64,000 bases of DNA, from assembly GCA_030710605.1 (NCBI GenBank), contig CP092863.1, positions 105,696,099-105,760,098 on the forward strand, in the 5' to 3' direction. The notes beneath the pieces are model-generated. The model was not told the origin of the DNA and did not search any database. It worked only from the letters and a program-made list of their open reading frames with translations. Origin of the DNA: Cordylochernes scorpioides. Its lineage: Eukaryota; Arthropoda; Arachnida; Pseudoscorpiones; Chernetidae. A program made the position numbers and the translations under genes. Numbering within the stretch: position 1 is the stretch's first letter; the number at the start of each line of letters is the position of its first letter. Positions 22,323 to 33,043 of the stretch are shown piece after piece.

Positions 22323-23236
22323 TATATAATAAATATATTTCATGAAAAGCAATATACATATATCTGGAATAAAAGTGTCGTTGACCTAGCGCTAATGATG
22401 AGAGATAGAAATCTTTCCTCTTAACTCTAGGCCTAACTGCAATCGTTTATTAATATCTATAATCGTATTATCTCCTTGTTTTTCTGTCTGCTGACATACA
22501 GTCCGTATTTTATTTGGCTCTTAGCAGTACATCATGTCATACAGTAAGTTGGTACAGGGAACAAGGTGGTTGGACATAGGCAGGGACATGGTAGAATGAC
22601 TGGGGTTTTAAATTATCAGATATATGTCATAATATATACTCTTCCAGGAATAATAAAGCCAACCTACAGACAACCCAGAGAGAGATGGGAGGGTAAAGTC
22701 CGGTCACTTGAGACACCAGCGACATTCAAAGGGACGACCACTGGGGTTCGTCAATTAATACCTCGGGACTTTTAAGACAGCTGGGGATTGTGTGTGACAT
22801 GAATGGCCGCCGGACTGTGTCGGTCCGGTCTCTCTCCCTGGTTGCCTGGGTTCCTCTTCCAACTTGTGGTGTGTTTCTTTCCCTACCTTTAATACCACAT
22901 GTATATATATATATAACAAAGTTGCAGGAGGATGGTATTCATGTACCAAAAGCGTCACCTCTTCTTTTAATTATGCCTTAAAACAATGCATTATGTTTAT
23001 CATACCAGTACAAAACGTAAAGAAGATAATAAAGAATGAGCCACAACACCAGTTTTGGAAAATTCAGAAAGAAAGCCTAACTGTATATCATGGTTTCGGG
23101 CTATAGCCCTCATCAGTACAGGGGCGGCTTCGATTTCATATCCAACGAGAGTAGTTATGAAATTGGTCAATTTACCAAAAATGTGTGGTGAAATATATGT
23201 GTGAAAAAAATAAAGGTTAATTGTTGATATTAAAAA
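22323..23236. other. Unclassified intergenic DNA
   Basis: No convincing exon. The stretch 22640-22870 is richer in GC but its frames are short and match nothing I recognise. The segment near 23030-23110 (GAGCCACAACACCAG, then TTTCGGGCTATAGCCCTCAT) looks like repeat DNA, since ACACCAGCTTTG-type text recurs at 49440 and 51690. Confidence 0.5.
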
Positions 23237-23336
23237 TAAAAAGGGTATTTCCTGACCGCTCACATGAGCATTTTTAAATGGCAGAGCGCCATCTAGTGAA
23301 ACAAAAATCAACTAAACGTTTATTTAGGTTTGTTCC

Positions 23337-23563
23337 TGTTGTATTTCAATTTGATTACACACACAGCGCTTAATTATTCTTTAATTAACTAAAACAAGGT
23401 GAAAGGATTATATATATATTGAAATGGTAATCATGTGGGGAGAGAAAATATGAGTCAGCGCGGCTGCGCCGTTGCAGGATACAAAAACAGAAAGTGAAGG
23501 TACGGGTGTGTGACGTCAGCTCCGGTGTTGCCGAAGTTAGCCGCCCGCCGTCACGTTCCAGCA
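23337..23563 (-). repeat. copia 3' LTR (227 bp)
   Basis: This copy matches the outer parts of the right-hand LTR. It contains GAGTCAGCGCGGCTGCGCCG and GTGTGACGTCAGCTCCGG. It lacks the 631-bp insertion found in its partner, so it shows the uninterrupted LTR. Confidence 0.5.
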
Positions 23564-23586
23564 GTCTCCTCCCTCGAAGTTATCTC

Positions 23587-24444
23587 TTATTTATGGATTA
23601 CTTCGCCGCTTAAAAGTCTCGAACGATGAAGTTCGTGTAGGTTTCTCCTCAGTGGCTTGGTCAAAATGTCCGCTAGGTTTCTTCCACTTATAACATAGTC
23701 CAGTTGAATCACACCGTCATCCACCTTTTCTTTGACGAAGTGATATATAATAGCGATGTGCCTGGTCTTGGATCGGCCGATGTAGCTCTTGGCGTGTGCT
23801 ATAGCTGCTTGGTTATCGCACCACACCGGAGTTGGCTCAACCATATTATGTGGTATATCTAAATGGTTCAGGAACTCCCTGATCCATGTCACTTCCCAGA
23901 CTGACGATGATAGGGAAATGTATTCCGCCTCCATTGTGCTGAGGGCGGTGACAGTTTGCTTTGAACTTCGCCATAGGATTGGAGCGCCTGCAAACATCAC
24001 TACGTAACCCGAAGTACTCTTTCTGTCTTCCAGGTTGGTTCCCCAATCTGCATCCGAATAGACACACAGTTGTTCCCCAGTCCGTCTATAGGTGATGCCT
24101 AGATGCTCTGAAGATTTTAAGTATCTTAAAATTCGTTTCGCAGCAACCCAGTGTTTTCTAGTGTACTTTGAACAATAGCGAGCCAATTGACTTACTGCAT
24201 AGGCAATGTCTGGCCTTGTCCGCTGTGAAATGTAGAGCAGTCCACCAATTAGTTCACAGTAGGGAAGGTCTTGGCAGTTTTCCTCATCTTCTTCCTCAAG
24301 AAGTTCTGGTCTGGTTTCCATCGGCGTTGAGACTTCTCTTCCTTCCTGAAGATTGAACCGTTCCAGTAGACTTTTTATATAGGCTCTTTGTGTTAGAGTT
24401 ACGCATCCACCCTTTGATCGAGTGAAGTTGACACCTAGGGTCAA
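23587..24444 (-). pseudogene. copia RNase H and end of RT
   Basis: A 285-codon open frame covers the end of the RT thumb region (LGVNFTRSKGG) and the copia RNase H domain. Recognisable motifs are YCELIGGLLYISQRTRPDIAY, VYSDADWG, STMEAEYI, DNQAAI and the ADILTKPL near the end. The catalytic Asp/Glu pattern (SDADW, EAEYI, DNQA) is present. It follows an RT segment that lacks the catalytic box, so it is a fragment of a dead polyprotein. Confidence 0.5.
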
Positions 24445-25395
24445 CTGGATTCCTCATAAATCCCTTTTTCTTCAACCACTCATCAAGGCACTTGTTCCAA
24501 CATCTGCCGCTTTGCTTCAGTCCGTACAGAGACCTTTTGAGTTGGCAGTAAAGATGTTCCTCACCAGGTTTAACAAAGCCTTCTGGTTGTTCCATGTAGA
24601 TCACTCGGTCAAGCTTGCCGTAGAGATAAGCACTTTTCACGTCATATTGGTCTATGAACCAGTTATTTTCAACACCTATTGCTGTGAGCAGTCTTGTCGT
24701 TTCAAAACTAGAAACAGGTGAGTAAATCTCATCATAATCGATTTCCTTTTGTTGAGTGAAGCCCTTTGCCACAAGTCGGGCCTTGTATCTAACTACTTGA
24801 CCCTCGGCGTTGGTCTTCTTGTGTAGTACCCACTTACAAGCAATTGGGGCAGAGTCTTTTGGTAGTTCTGTTAGTTCCCAAACTTTGTGCTTTCTCGAGG
24901 ATTCCAAGTCTTCTTCGATTGCTTCAAGCCAATGCTCAGCTTCAGGGCCTTGGATAGCTTCTTTGTACGAAGTAGGATCTCCCTTATTTAATTCAGTACT
25001 GAGGTGTTCAATTGAGTTCTGAGCATTTCTCTGGTTCCTTAGGATCATTGGATGAGATCGAGTAGGAGAAGGCTTCACAGTATCTTCATTATGGCTGTCC
25101 TCTTCTGTATGTATCACGTCTTCTTGATCTAATAAAGACACTGGATACTCTTCAATTTCCCGTTGAGTCCCATAGCTGTAGTGTTCAACTGATGGAAACA
25201 CCTCCTGGTTGCTGTCGTTCCTCGATACATCACTCTCTTTGAAGACACAGTCCCGAGATTCCACCACTTTCTTCATCTCAGGAATCCACACTCTGTAGCC
25301 ACGTCCTCTGAGTGCATATCCAACAAGGTTACCTTTGACAGCTCTCCTTTCGAGTTTGGATTTACGGACTTGTCTTGGAATATGGACAAATACTT
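24425..25395 (-). pseudogene. copia reverse transcriptase, palm truncated
   Basis: The frame starts in the integrase-RT linker (RQVRKSKLERR..). It includes the RT fingers and palm motifs ACKWVLHKK, RYKARLVAKGFTQ, DYDEIYSPV, DVKSAYLYG and LKRSLYGLKQSGRCW. At about 24440 the expected RT text after FMRNPVDP jumps directly to the RNase H-side text LGVNFTRSK, with a change of frame. The YVDD-containing segment is absent. Confidence 0.5.
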
Positions 25396-25396
25396 G

Positions 25397-26413
25397 TCAG
25401 CCAATAGCTCTTATGTGTTTAAGGCTAGGCTTGTTCCCTGTACACAGTTCATATGGCGTGCTTTCACCATTGTGATTGTTGAGAACTCTGTTTCTGACAT
25501 AGGCTGCGGTGTAAATCAGCTCCGCCCAGGAAGCCTTTGGCAGACCACTTCCAGATATAGTGCTCCTGACAAGATCTAGGTGTGTCCTATTCATTCTTTC
25601 TGCCACACCATTCTGTTGGGGTGTATACGTCATAGTGTGTTCATGAACTATTCCAACTCTCGTGCAGAAAGTGCCCCATTCCTTGGAACAAAATTCCAAG
25701 CCATTATCCGTACGTATCCGTTTTAGTTTCCGGCTGGTTTGTTTCTCAGATTCTTGAATCCACTCTTTGACTTTTCCCAGGGTTCCGCCTTTGTTTTTCA
25801 GGAAAAATACACTTGCATATCTCGTAGATTCATCAATGATGGTTAAGACGTACTTGGCTCCTTCCCAGCTCAATACGTCAAGTGGACCCATCAAGTCCGC
25901 ATGCACCAAGTCCAACGGCATGATTTATTTTTCCTCCTTGTGTGAGTGCTGAAGGAATGGCAGACGGTAAGACTTGCCGATCAAGCAGTCTTCGCACTTT
26001 TCTGGCTTTGCCGGGCTGCAATCAAGTCCTCTTACGCTTTGGTTCTTGGCCATCTTTGCTATCGTATATGCATTTACATGCATCAGCCTTTTGTGCCAAA
26101 GTCCCAGTGTAAGCTCTTCCTTGCCTTCAGATGCAAGAGAAACACGATCATTCTGATCTATCGGAGAGGATGGAGTAGTCTGGACGTAGTAAAGTCTACC
26201 CAGCTTCTTTCCCTCTATCAAGAGTTTACCTTTCATGTCCATAATGTGGCAACCACTCCTGTTGAAGACAACTTTTCTACCGTTTTCTATCATTTGGAGT
26301 ACAGACAGAACACTGTGACGCATATCTGGAACGTACAAAGGTGTTCTGGGAAACCAAATTGCTGGCATCTCCCTTGTGTCCAACAATATTGGCACTGACA
26401 GTACCGATACCAC
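25397..26413 (-). pseudogene. copia integrase region
   Basis: Two frames adjoin near 25921. The first holds the pre-integrase zinc-binding region (LWHKRLMHVN then CEDCLIGK). The second holds the integrase core, with DDE residues in HADLMGPLD, IRTDNGLEF and NGVAERMNRT. A break between them and another at 25396 show decay. Family function: integration of element cDNA. Confidence 0.5.
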
Positions 26414-27345
26414 ATGCTTCTATAGAAGAGCCATTCGCAACAGTGATGGAACTCATATTGCTTGTGCACTCTTTCAGACATGTGAAGTAATCTCTCTTGG
26501 GAGTCATATGGTGCGTTGCTCCAGAATCTATGATCCAAGTCTCGGCGGTAGCTCCAAACAAAATGTTGCACATTGCCGACATATTTACACCTTTGTTTTG
26601 GTCAAACCTCTTTGGTCTTTGTTCATTCTTTCCTTTCTTCCTGCGTTCCCTTGCATAATGTCCTTTACCTCCACATTTGAAACAAACAACCTTTGCTTTA
26701 AATTGTTTTTCTGTTTCAATGGGCTTCGAAGAGGCATTAACGACCATGGCACCCACATCTTTTGGTAGATTTGACGAACGCCTTTCTGCTTCTGCCAACA
26801 GCCGTCTTTTAACTGTGGCGGTCGTGAAGTCTGAATCAGGCAAGTTACATATGGTTGAGACAACGGTGTCCCAATCCTCTGGTAATCCACCCAAAAGAAC
26901 CATAGCCAAATCGCCATCATCAATTTTGTCGCCAATTAGGGCCAGTTCGTTTACAATGTGGTTTATCTTCCCCATATACCCTTCCATATTGCTGTGCTGA
27001 GTCAACCTTTCGCCATATAACTGCCTTCTTAGTTGTACGGCTCGATATCTACTATCCTTTGGTGCGTATAATTTTTCCAGTTACTCCCAGACCTCTTTCG
27101 GAGTATTCAAATGTTGAACATGCAATTGTTGTTCATCATTAATCCCGAGGCAAATTTTTGCAAACGCCTTACCCTCCCGCGACAAAAAAAAAGTTTTGTT
27201 GCAACAAGTTCACTAGGGTCAGGCTTAGCCTCTCCTGGATTGATCAACTCCACAATTCGTTTTCGATTAGAACGAGTTTCATCTGGAAGCTCCAGCTGGA
27301 GTAATTAGCACCATTTAATTTTGCAATCGTCGTGTTTGCCATTTT
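26277..27345 (-). pseudogene. copia gag and protease
   Basis: The gag start is a likely ATG near 27345 (MANTTIAKLNGANYSSW). The frame suffers an early interruption near 27250 and an in-frame TAA near 27090, then stays open from 27005. The zinc knuckle reads CFKCGGKGHYARER: Cys-Cys-His are kept but the fourth ligand is Arg rather than Cys. Protease follows with WIIDSGATHHMT, the copia catalytic Asp context. Confidence 0.5.
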
Positions 27346-27475
27346 TACAAAATATTTGGTAAGTAGAAAAAGGATGGACCAAGTAATCAAAGGAAATTTG
27401 GTTACTCACGTTTTAGGCCTTGCGCTTCTTCAGTCTGACGTTTTAGGTCTTGCGCTTCTTCAGTCTCATAATCTT

Positions 27476-28352
27476 TGTTGTATTTCAATTTGTTACACAC
27501 ACACAGCGCTTAACGTTAATTATTCTTTAATTAACTACAACAAGGTGAAAGGATTATATATATGTGATAATTTGTATATAACAATATGTAATCCCACCAC
27601 AATCTATGCAATGTATCGTCAAAAGTTTTAAATAAAAGTTAGGCTTCGCGAAAAGAGAGAACAGCAATTACCAGGATTGCATCATCCAGGAAGTAAAGGT
27701 CACTACCCAGAAACCATAAAACTAAAGTTCAAAGACCTTCTTCTTCCTGGAAGATGGCAATCATGACGACAATGGAGGTACCAACAACCAATCACAGTTA
27801 AGCATGAATAACTAAGAACCAATGAGAGGTAACAGCGTAGGACGATCCCATCCAATGAGAAGCCGAGAGAGTTAACGAGGAAGATCTCGGACTAAAAGTT
27901 AGGTAGTAGGCAGGCGACCAGGCTAGAAGCAAGGCGTGCTCAACTCCAACTCCAACCAAGGTAAAATTCTCTTCGATCATGTGAAAGGCAAGGTACCTCC
28001 TTCAGTCTCAACTTTCTCTCTCTCCCTTATCGCGAAGTCTAGATTCAATCCCATCCTGGTTTTGTCTCGTTATTTCCCCTGTGGAACCCTACCATTCAAC
28101 CAACGGCTGCAATCATCAACCTCCACAAGTCACCAATCCTACAGTAAGTCAACAGGATCTTACATAGGATCAACAACATCGAGTATTATTACATATATAT
28201 TGAAATGGTAATCATGTGGGGAGAGATAATATGAGTCAGCGCGGCTGCGCCGTTGCAGGATACAAAAACAGAAAGTGAAAGTACGGGTGTGTGGGTGTGT
28301 GACGTCAGCTCCGGTGTTGCCGAAGTTAGCCGCCCGCCGTCACGGTCCAGCA
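27476..28352 (-). repeat. copia 5' LTR interrupted by a solo LTR
   Basis: The outer segments 27476-27562 and 28194-28352 align with the 227-bp 3' LTR. The middle 631 bp (27563-28193) is foreign. A short in-LTR duplication (GGGTGTGT) near 28290 is the main other difference. Confidence 0.5.
27563..28193. mobile_element. Solo LTR (631 bp) nested in the copia LTR
   Basis: The insert begins TGTGATAAT and ends ATTATTACA, a nine-base imperfect terminal inverted repeat with TG..CA ends. It is flanked by TATA-type target duplications. No internal retroelement genes remain, as expected for a solo LTR left by LTR-LTR recombination. It could be from a BEL or gypsy family; the class is not decidable here. 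Confidence 0.5.
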
Positions 28353-28947
28353 GTTCCATAATATTTGGCCAACCCATTTTTTTTTTTTTTTTTTTATGAA
28401 TCAAGAAAAGCCAACCACGTACGCCTTTCAGTGCTTTATGCTATCTAAAATTCTCATGTGAACGATCAGGAAATACCCCTTTTTATTATCAACACCTGAC
28501 ATTTTATATATTTTTTATTATTTTTCTACATTTTTAGCATTATTACGCAACTTTGGCCTTAAGTACCCATTTCTTGATTTCTCAGGGAGTCTCAAAGACC
28601 AAATATTCGATAGTAGAGGTACAACCTGCACCATGCTAACAAGGGCCAACAGCCCGAAATGCGTTAGTGGTTGGTTTTTCTTGATTTATCAAGAAAATGG
28701 ATTGGCCAAATATTATTGAACAAACCTAAATAAATTTTTATTTTATTTTTGTTCCACTAGATGGCGTTCTGTCATGAGAGAGAGCTGTCAGGATATGACA
28801 TTTTTTACTTTTATTACAAAAACCTTTTTTCTATTTTTTCTTTTTTTTTTAACATATATATATGTAACAGATGGCGCTCTGCCTTCTGAAAAGCACATGT
28901 GCTCCTGGTCAGGATATGCCATTTTTAATATATATATATATATATAT

Positions 28948-29202
28948 TATGAAAAAGGCATCTTATTGTGCAACTGAAAGTTGCTGATGGCTTGCACCAT
29001 CTATCGGAATAAATACCAACTATTCTCGTTGATTTTTAATTATTCCAGAATTGGCCAAATACCCATTCTTGATTAATCAAGAAAAGCTAACCACGGACGG
29101 AATAATTAAAAATCAACAAGAATAGTTGGTATTTATTCCGATAGATGGCGCAAGCCATCAACAACTTTCAGTTGCACGATAAGGAGATGCCTTTTTCATA
29201 AT
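28948..29202. mobile_element. Palindromic MITE with ~100-bp arms
   Basis: The arms 28948-29045 (ATGAAAAAGGCATCTTATTG..) and 29098-29202 (..GAGATGCCTTTTTCAT) are inverted copies separated by about 50 bp. The arms include CCATCTATCGGAATAAAT and its complement. Non-coding. Confidence 0.5.
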
Positions 29203-29220
29203 TTATGCACCTTATCCCAG

Positions 29221-29430
29221 TACAATATCACATTTGTACTATTTTTTCATATATATATAGATGAAATTATAATTATAAATTCAATTGCCATATATCAATA
29301 AAATTTGTAACAATTATTTTGGGAGTGTGTTTCATATGATATACCATTCTCGGGGCTCAAAATCATTCATTTTGGTTAGCAGCCCCGTAAAATAGATATT
29401 TTCTCTATGATATACCATATCAAATATCTC
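29221..29430. repeat. 210-bp direct repeat, left of gypsy
   Basis: Near-identical to 34489-34700 (TACAATATCACATTTGTACT to CATATCAAATATCTC). It contains short inverted pieces (CGGGGCT and AGCCCCG; two TATGATATACCAT copies). A related fragment lies near 62960-62990. This is far longer than a normal retrotransposon target duplication. Confidence 0.5.
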
Positions 29431-29432
29431 GC

Positions 29433-29522
29433 GTTAGTAGTGAGGAGCGCGGCTCGAGGCGGATGCTCACGGGTCACTGTTAAAAACCTATTTATGTAAA
29501 CAATACAACAAATAACGCTACA
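29433..29522 (-). repeat. gypsy 3' LTR, truncated to ~90 bp
   Basis: Identical over about 90 bp to the outer part of the 5' LTR (GTTAGTAGTGAGGAGCGCGG..). It lacks the remaining ~105 bp present at 34295-34402. Beyond it lies the left 210-bp repeat instead of LTR sequence. Confidence 0.5.
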
Positions 29523-29660
29523 ATGCCCTCCTCTCCAAAAGGACAGCGTCCTCGCTGTCAGACGGCAGGCTCATCCTCGGGTAGGTCCAGTTGTTCGTCC
29601 GGGTCACGGTAGTTCTTCATTCTCACTACGTGCACAATTTCCTTTGGCTTACGACGGCGG

Positions 29661-31304
29661 TTAGTAGTGTCTAATGCGTCTCGTCACCCTATAAGGGCCG
29701 AAATATCGTTTTATTAATTTTTCGGATATCCCTATTTTCCGAACGGGTATAAATATCCATACTTTATCGCCTGGCTGATAGCTCACTTCTCGATGTTTGG
29801 CGTCGTAGAGTCGTTTATTGCCCTCTTGCGCTCTCAGTGTATGTAGCCGAGCCAATTGTCGCGTCTCCTCTGCTCGGGTCACTATCTCTCGATTATAGTC
29901 CTCTTGATCTTCATCTTTTAAAAGAGGAAACAATGTATCCAACGTAGTTTCAGCTTCTCGTCCATGGATGAGGCTGAATGGGGTGAATCCGGTGGTGTCC
30001 TGCTTCGCCGTATTGTAAGCAAACGTGATGAACGGAAGAATAACGTCCCATTCCTTTTGTTCGACGTCCACATACATTGACATCATGTCGGCCAGGGTTT
30101 TATTAAGTCTCTCAGTGAGACCATTCGTCTGAGGATGGTACGCCGTGGTAAATCTCTGAGCCGAAGAGCAAAGTCCCGTCAGCTCGGATATTAGTTTAGA
30201 CTGAAAACCCCTACCCCGGTCAGTAATTATTTCTCGTGGTGCTCCATGTTTAAGTACTACGTCCTCCAGGACGAACTTGGCCACTTGCTGAGCGTCTGCT
30301 GATGGTAAGGCTCGGGTGATAGCGTATCGCGTCAGATAGTCTGTGCAAACTATTATCCATTTATTTCCTAAATGGGATATTGGGAATCTTCCGAGGAGAT
30401 CAATTCCGACTCTTTGGAACGGAACAGAGGTGGGTGGTATCGGTTGCAGCAACCCGGGCGGTCGCAAGGGAGCATGTTTACGACGCTGGCACTCCCTACA
30501 GTGACCGACATATTTTCTTATGCTCCTCAGAAGACCTGGCCAAAAATACTTCCTCCTAATTCTATCGTGGGTTTTAGCCAACCCTAAATGACCGGCAGTT
30601 GGATTATCGTGGAGACTTCTGAGGACGTCAGGGCGCAAATGCCTGGGGATCACCAATAGCCACGGTTGCCCCACTGGGTCGAAATTCCGCTTGTAAAGAG
30701 CTCCATTGATTATTTTGAAGCGGTTTTGATCGTTCTTCAAACATTCCTCCGATATTCTTACAATTACCGGATCTTTCCGCTGTTCCGCGACGATATCAGT
30801 TAAAGCAGCTAATGTTGGTATGTCATCTCCGGATTCCCCTGGGTTATTCGCTTCGATTGGATTGCGTGAGAGACAATCGGCATCTTGATGTTTTCTGCCG
30901 TTTTTATATACCACGTTCACATTGTATTCCTGAAGTCTTAAGGCCCACCTGGCCAGTCTTCCCGACGGGTCCTTCAGGCCCGAAAGCCAACAGAGTGAGT
31001 GATGATCCGTCACAATTGTAAACGAGTGCCCAAATAGGTATGGACGGAACTTGCCGATCGCCCAAATCGCGGCAAGACACTCCCGCTCCGTTGTTGAATA
31101 ATTTTTTTCAGCTGTTGACAGCGTTCTTGATGCATATCCAATCGGTTTTTCACTTCCTCCCTGGACCTGGACCAAAACCGCACCAATTCCAAACCCACTG
31201 GCGTCGGTGTGCAGTTCGGTCGCATACTTTTCGTCAAAGTGGGCCAAGACGGGTTCCGACGCGAGTGCCAACTTCAAGGATTCATAGGCCTGCCTGGTCC
31301 CCAT
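29661..31304 (-). pseudogene. gypsy RNase H and integrase
   Basis: A 547-codon frame. RNase H motifs are LHTDASGFGIGAVL, TTERECLAAIWA, VTDHHSL and DADCLSR. Integrase follows with the HHCC zinc finger (HLGLAKTHDRI.. CRECQRRK) and the DDE core in GIDLLGRFP, EIITDRGRGF and TNGLTERLNKT. It ends with the C-terminal GPY-type module (KRYFGPYRV). The frame stops in that module at 29661, probably early, since more coding-like sequence follows. It is out of frame with the RT upstream. Confidence 0.5.
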
Positions 31305-33043
31305 TCGAATCTGGTGTCCTTTCTCAACAACCTGTGTAGTGGTTCAGCTTTTTGAGCAAAATTCTTAATGAAACGACGATAATATGAGCACATTCCAATG
31401 AAACTTCTTACATCAGTGAGGGATTTGGGAGTAGGGAATTTGGACATAGCATCAACTTTACTCGGGTCGGGGTGCACGCCCTCTCCATCCACCAGATGCC
31501 CAAAAATGCTTAGTCGTTTTGTTCCGAACAAGCACTTGTCTGGATTTAACACAAGTCCAGCCTTTGAGAGACACCTGAGAACTAATTCAAGGCGTCGAAC
31601 ATGTTCGTCAAAGGTGGGTGAAAACACAATAATATCGTCCAAATAGCAAAGGCACATTGACCACTTCAACCCCCTCAGCAAGGTATCCATCATTCTTTCA
31701 AATGTCGCTGGGGCGTTACACAACCCGAAAGGCATAACTTTGAATTCGTACAATCCGTCGGGTGTAATGAAGGCGGTCTTCTCGCGATCTGCCTCATCCA
31801 CCTCAATCTGCCAGTAACCAGAACGGAGGTCCATGGAAGAATAATAACTCGCCCCTCTTAAGCAATCGAGTGTATCGTCAATCCTTGGTAGTGGATATAC
31901 ATCCTTTTTTGTGATTTTATTCAGGTGTCTGTAATCGACACAGAAACGCCAACTACCATTCTTCTTTTTCACTAATACCACAGGAGAGGACCAAGGACTT
32001 TCGGAAAGCTGAACTATACCTCCTTTCAACATTTTGTCGACCTCGTTCTGAATGGTTTGACGTTCGACCTGCGACACTCGATATGGACGGCGTTTAATCG
32101 GGGGATGGTCCTCTGTATTTATCTTGTGCTTGGCTGTACTCGTCAGATTAGACGGAAACTTATTAAATTCAAATAAGCCGCTGAAACTCCCAAGTATCGA
32201 ACATATCCTGGTCCTTTCAAGCATGGATAGATCAGGGCTTATCATCGAGGCAATGTTTGGAGAGTTTTCTTGTCCAAGAATCTCCTGCCGATTGGTGTCC
32301 GAAGCATCACCGATGACCGCCAGCTGACCTTCCAGTACCTGTATCTCTCCAATACACATTCCTTTGGGGACAGTTCGATCACATGTGCCGATGTTGGTTA
32401 TCCAAATTCTCCCTTTTCCATGCTGGACAGCGAAGATCGAGGCGGGAACCATCAGATCATGTTCTAGAAAGAGGATCCTCGAAGGCTCCATTACGACATC
32501 ACTCACACCGAGTATAGTTTCGCTGATTACGTTTATCTGCTTGGTCGATCCAGCGGGGATTATAAAGCTATCGTCGGCGGCTACAGTTTGGAATATGCTC
32601 GAAGAATCCTCTGGTAGTTCTGCTTTTTCTAACAGAATCTCGGCGCTACCACAATCGATTATAGCCCTTGACGCCTCCAGAAAGTCCCAACCGAGAATGA
32701 TGTCGTGGCTACAACTTGGTAAAACGATGAATTCAAACGGCTGTACTAATCCGTTTATTTCTAAACGTAAAGTACATCGGCCCCTGGAAACGATATATTT
32801 CCCGTCGGCAACTCTAAGTGTCATGCCAGCGTCACTGAACATAGTCTTTTTGTGTTGTTGTCTAAAGTGGTCCGAAATAACCGAAAACGAAGCGCCGCTG
32901 TCGACAAGGGCAGGAAAGGTTTTATCGTCAATAGTAACGTCAACTATATTCTGTGATAGCTTAGCGGCTATGAGCGGCGGAGGATTTATAATCTCCTCAG
33001 CGACCTTACCTCCAGCGAAGGGCGCTTGCTCTAGTTTTCCTCA
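31274..33043 (-). pseudogene. gypsy protease and reverse transcriptase
   Basis: The frame is open from the gag stop region. Protease shows VDSGASFSVIS (catalytic DSG) and HDIILGWDFL. RT shows RRPYRVS, WSSPVVLVKKKNGSWRFCVD, YPLPRIDDTLD, YSSMDLRSGYWQI and the catalytic CYLDDIIVFS box. Pol overlaps the gag end in the -1 frame. The frame breaks near 31295, just before RNase H. Confidence 0.5.

Larger units (their letters stand above)
23337..28352 (-). mobile_element. Ty1/copia LTR retrotransposon, degenerate
   Basis: The element reads on the minus strand: 5' LTR 27476-28352, 3' LTR 23337-23563. LTRs begin TGCTGGA and end AATACAACA on the element strand. It is flanked by a 5-bp target duplication GTTCC (23332-23336 and 28353-28357). 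The gene order gag, protease, integrase, RT, RNase H is the copia order. Several stops, frameshifts and an RT deletion make it non-functional. Just inside the 5' LTR, 27410-27465 holds a tandem duplication of an approximately 30-bp unit (GACGTTTTAGGTCTTGCGCT..). Confidence 0.5.
23237..28490. mobile_element. Palindromic element split by the copia insertion
   Basis: The left half, 23237-23336 (GGGTATTTCCTGACCGCTCA..), is an inverted partner of the right end near 28449-28486 (..GAACGATCAGGAAATACCCC). Removing the copia element plus one copy of the 5-bp duplication rejoins the halves. A relative lies at about 28660-28930, sharing AACAAACCTAAATAAA and CACTAGATGGCG. No coding capacity is seen. Confidence 0.5.

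Noticed and set aside
22566..22981. Small genes in 22566-22981
   Set aside because: Overlapping short frames on both strands, no splice or domain support, and repeat-like flanks.
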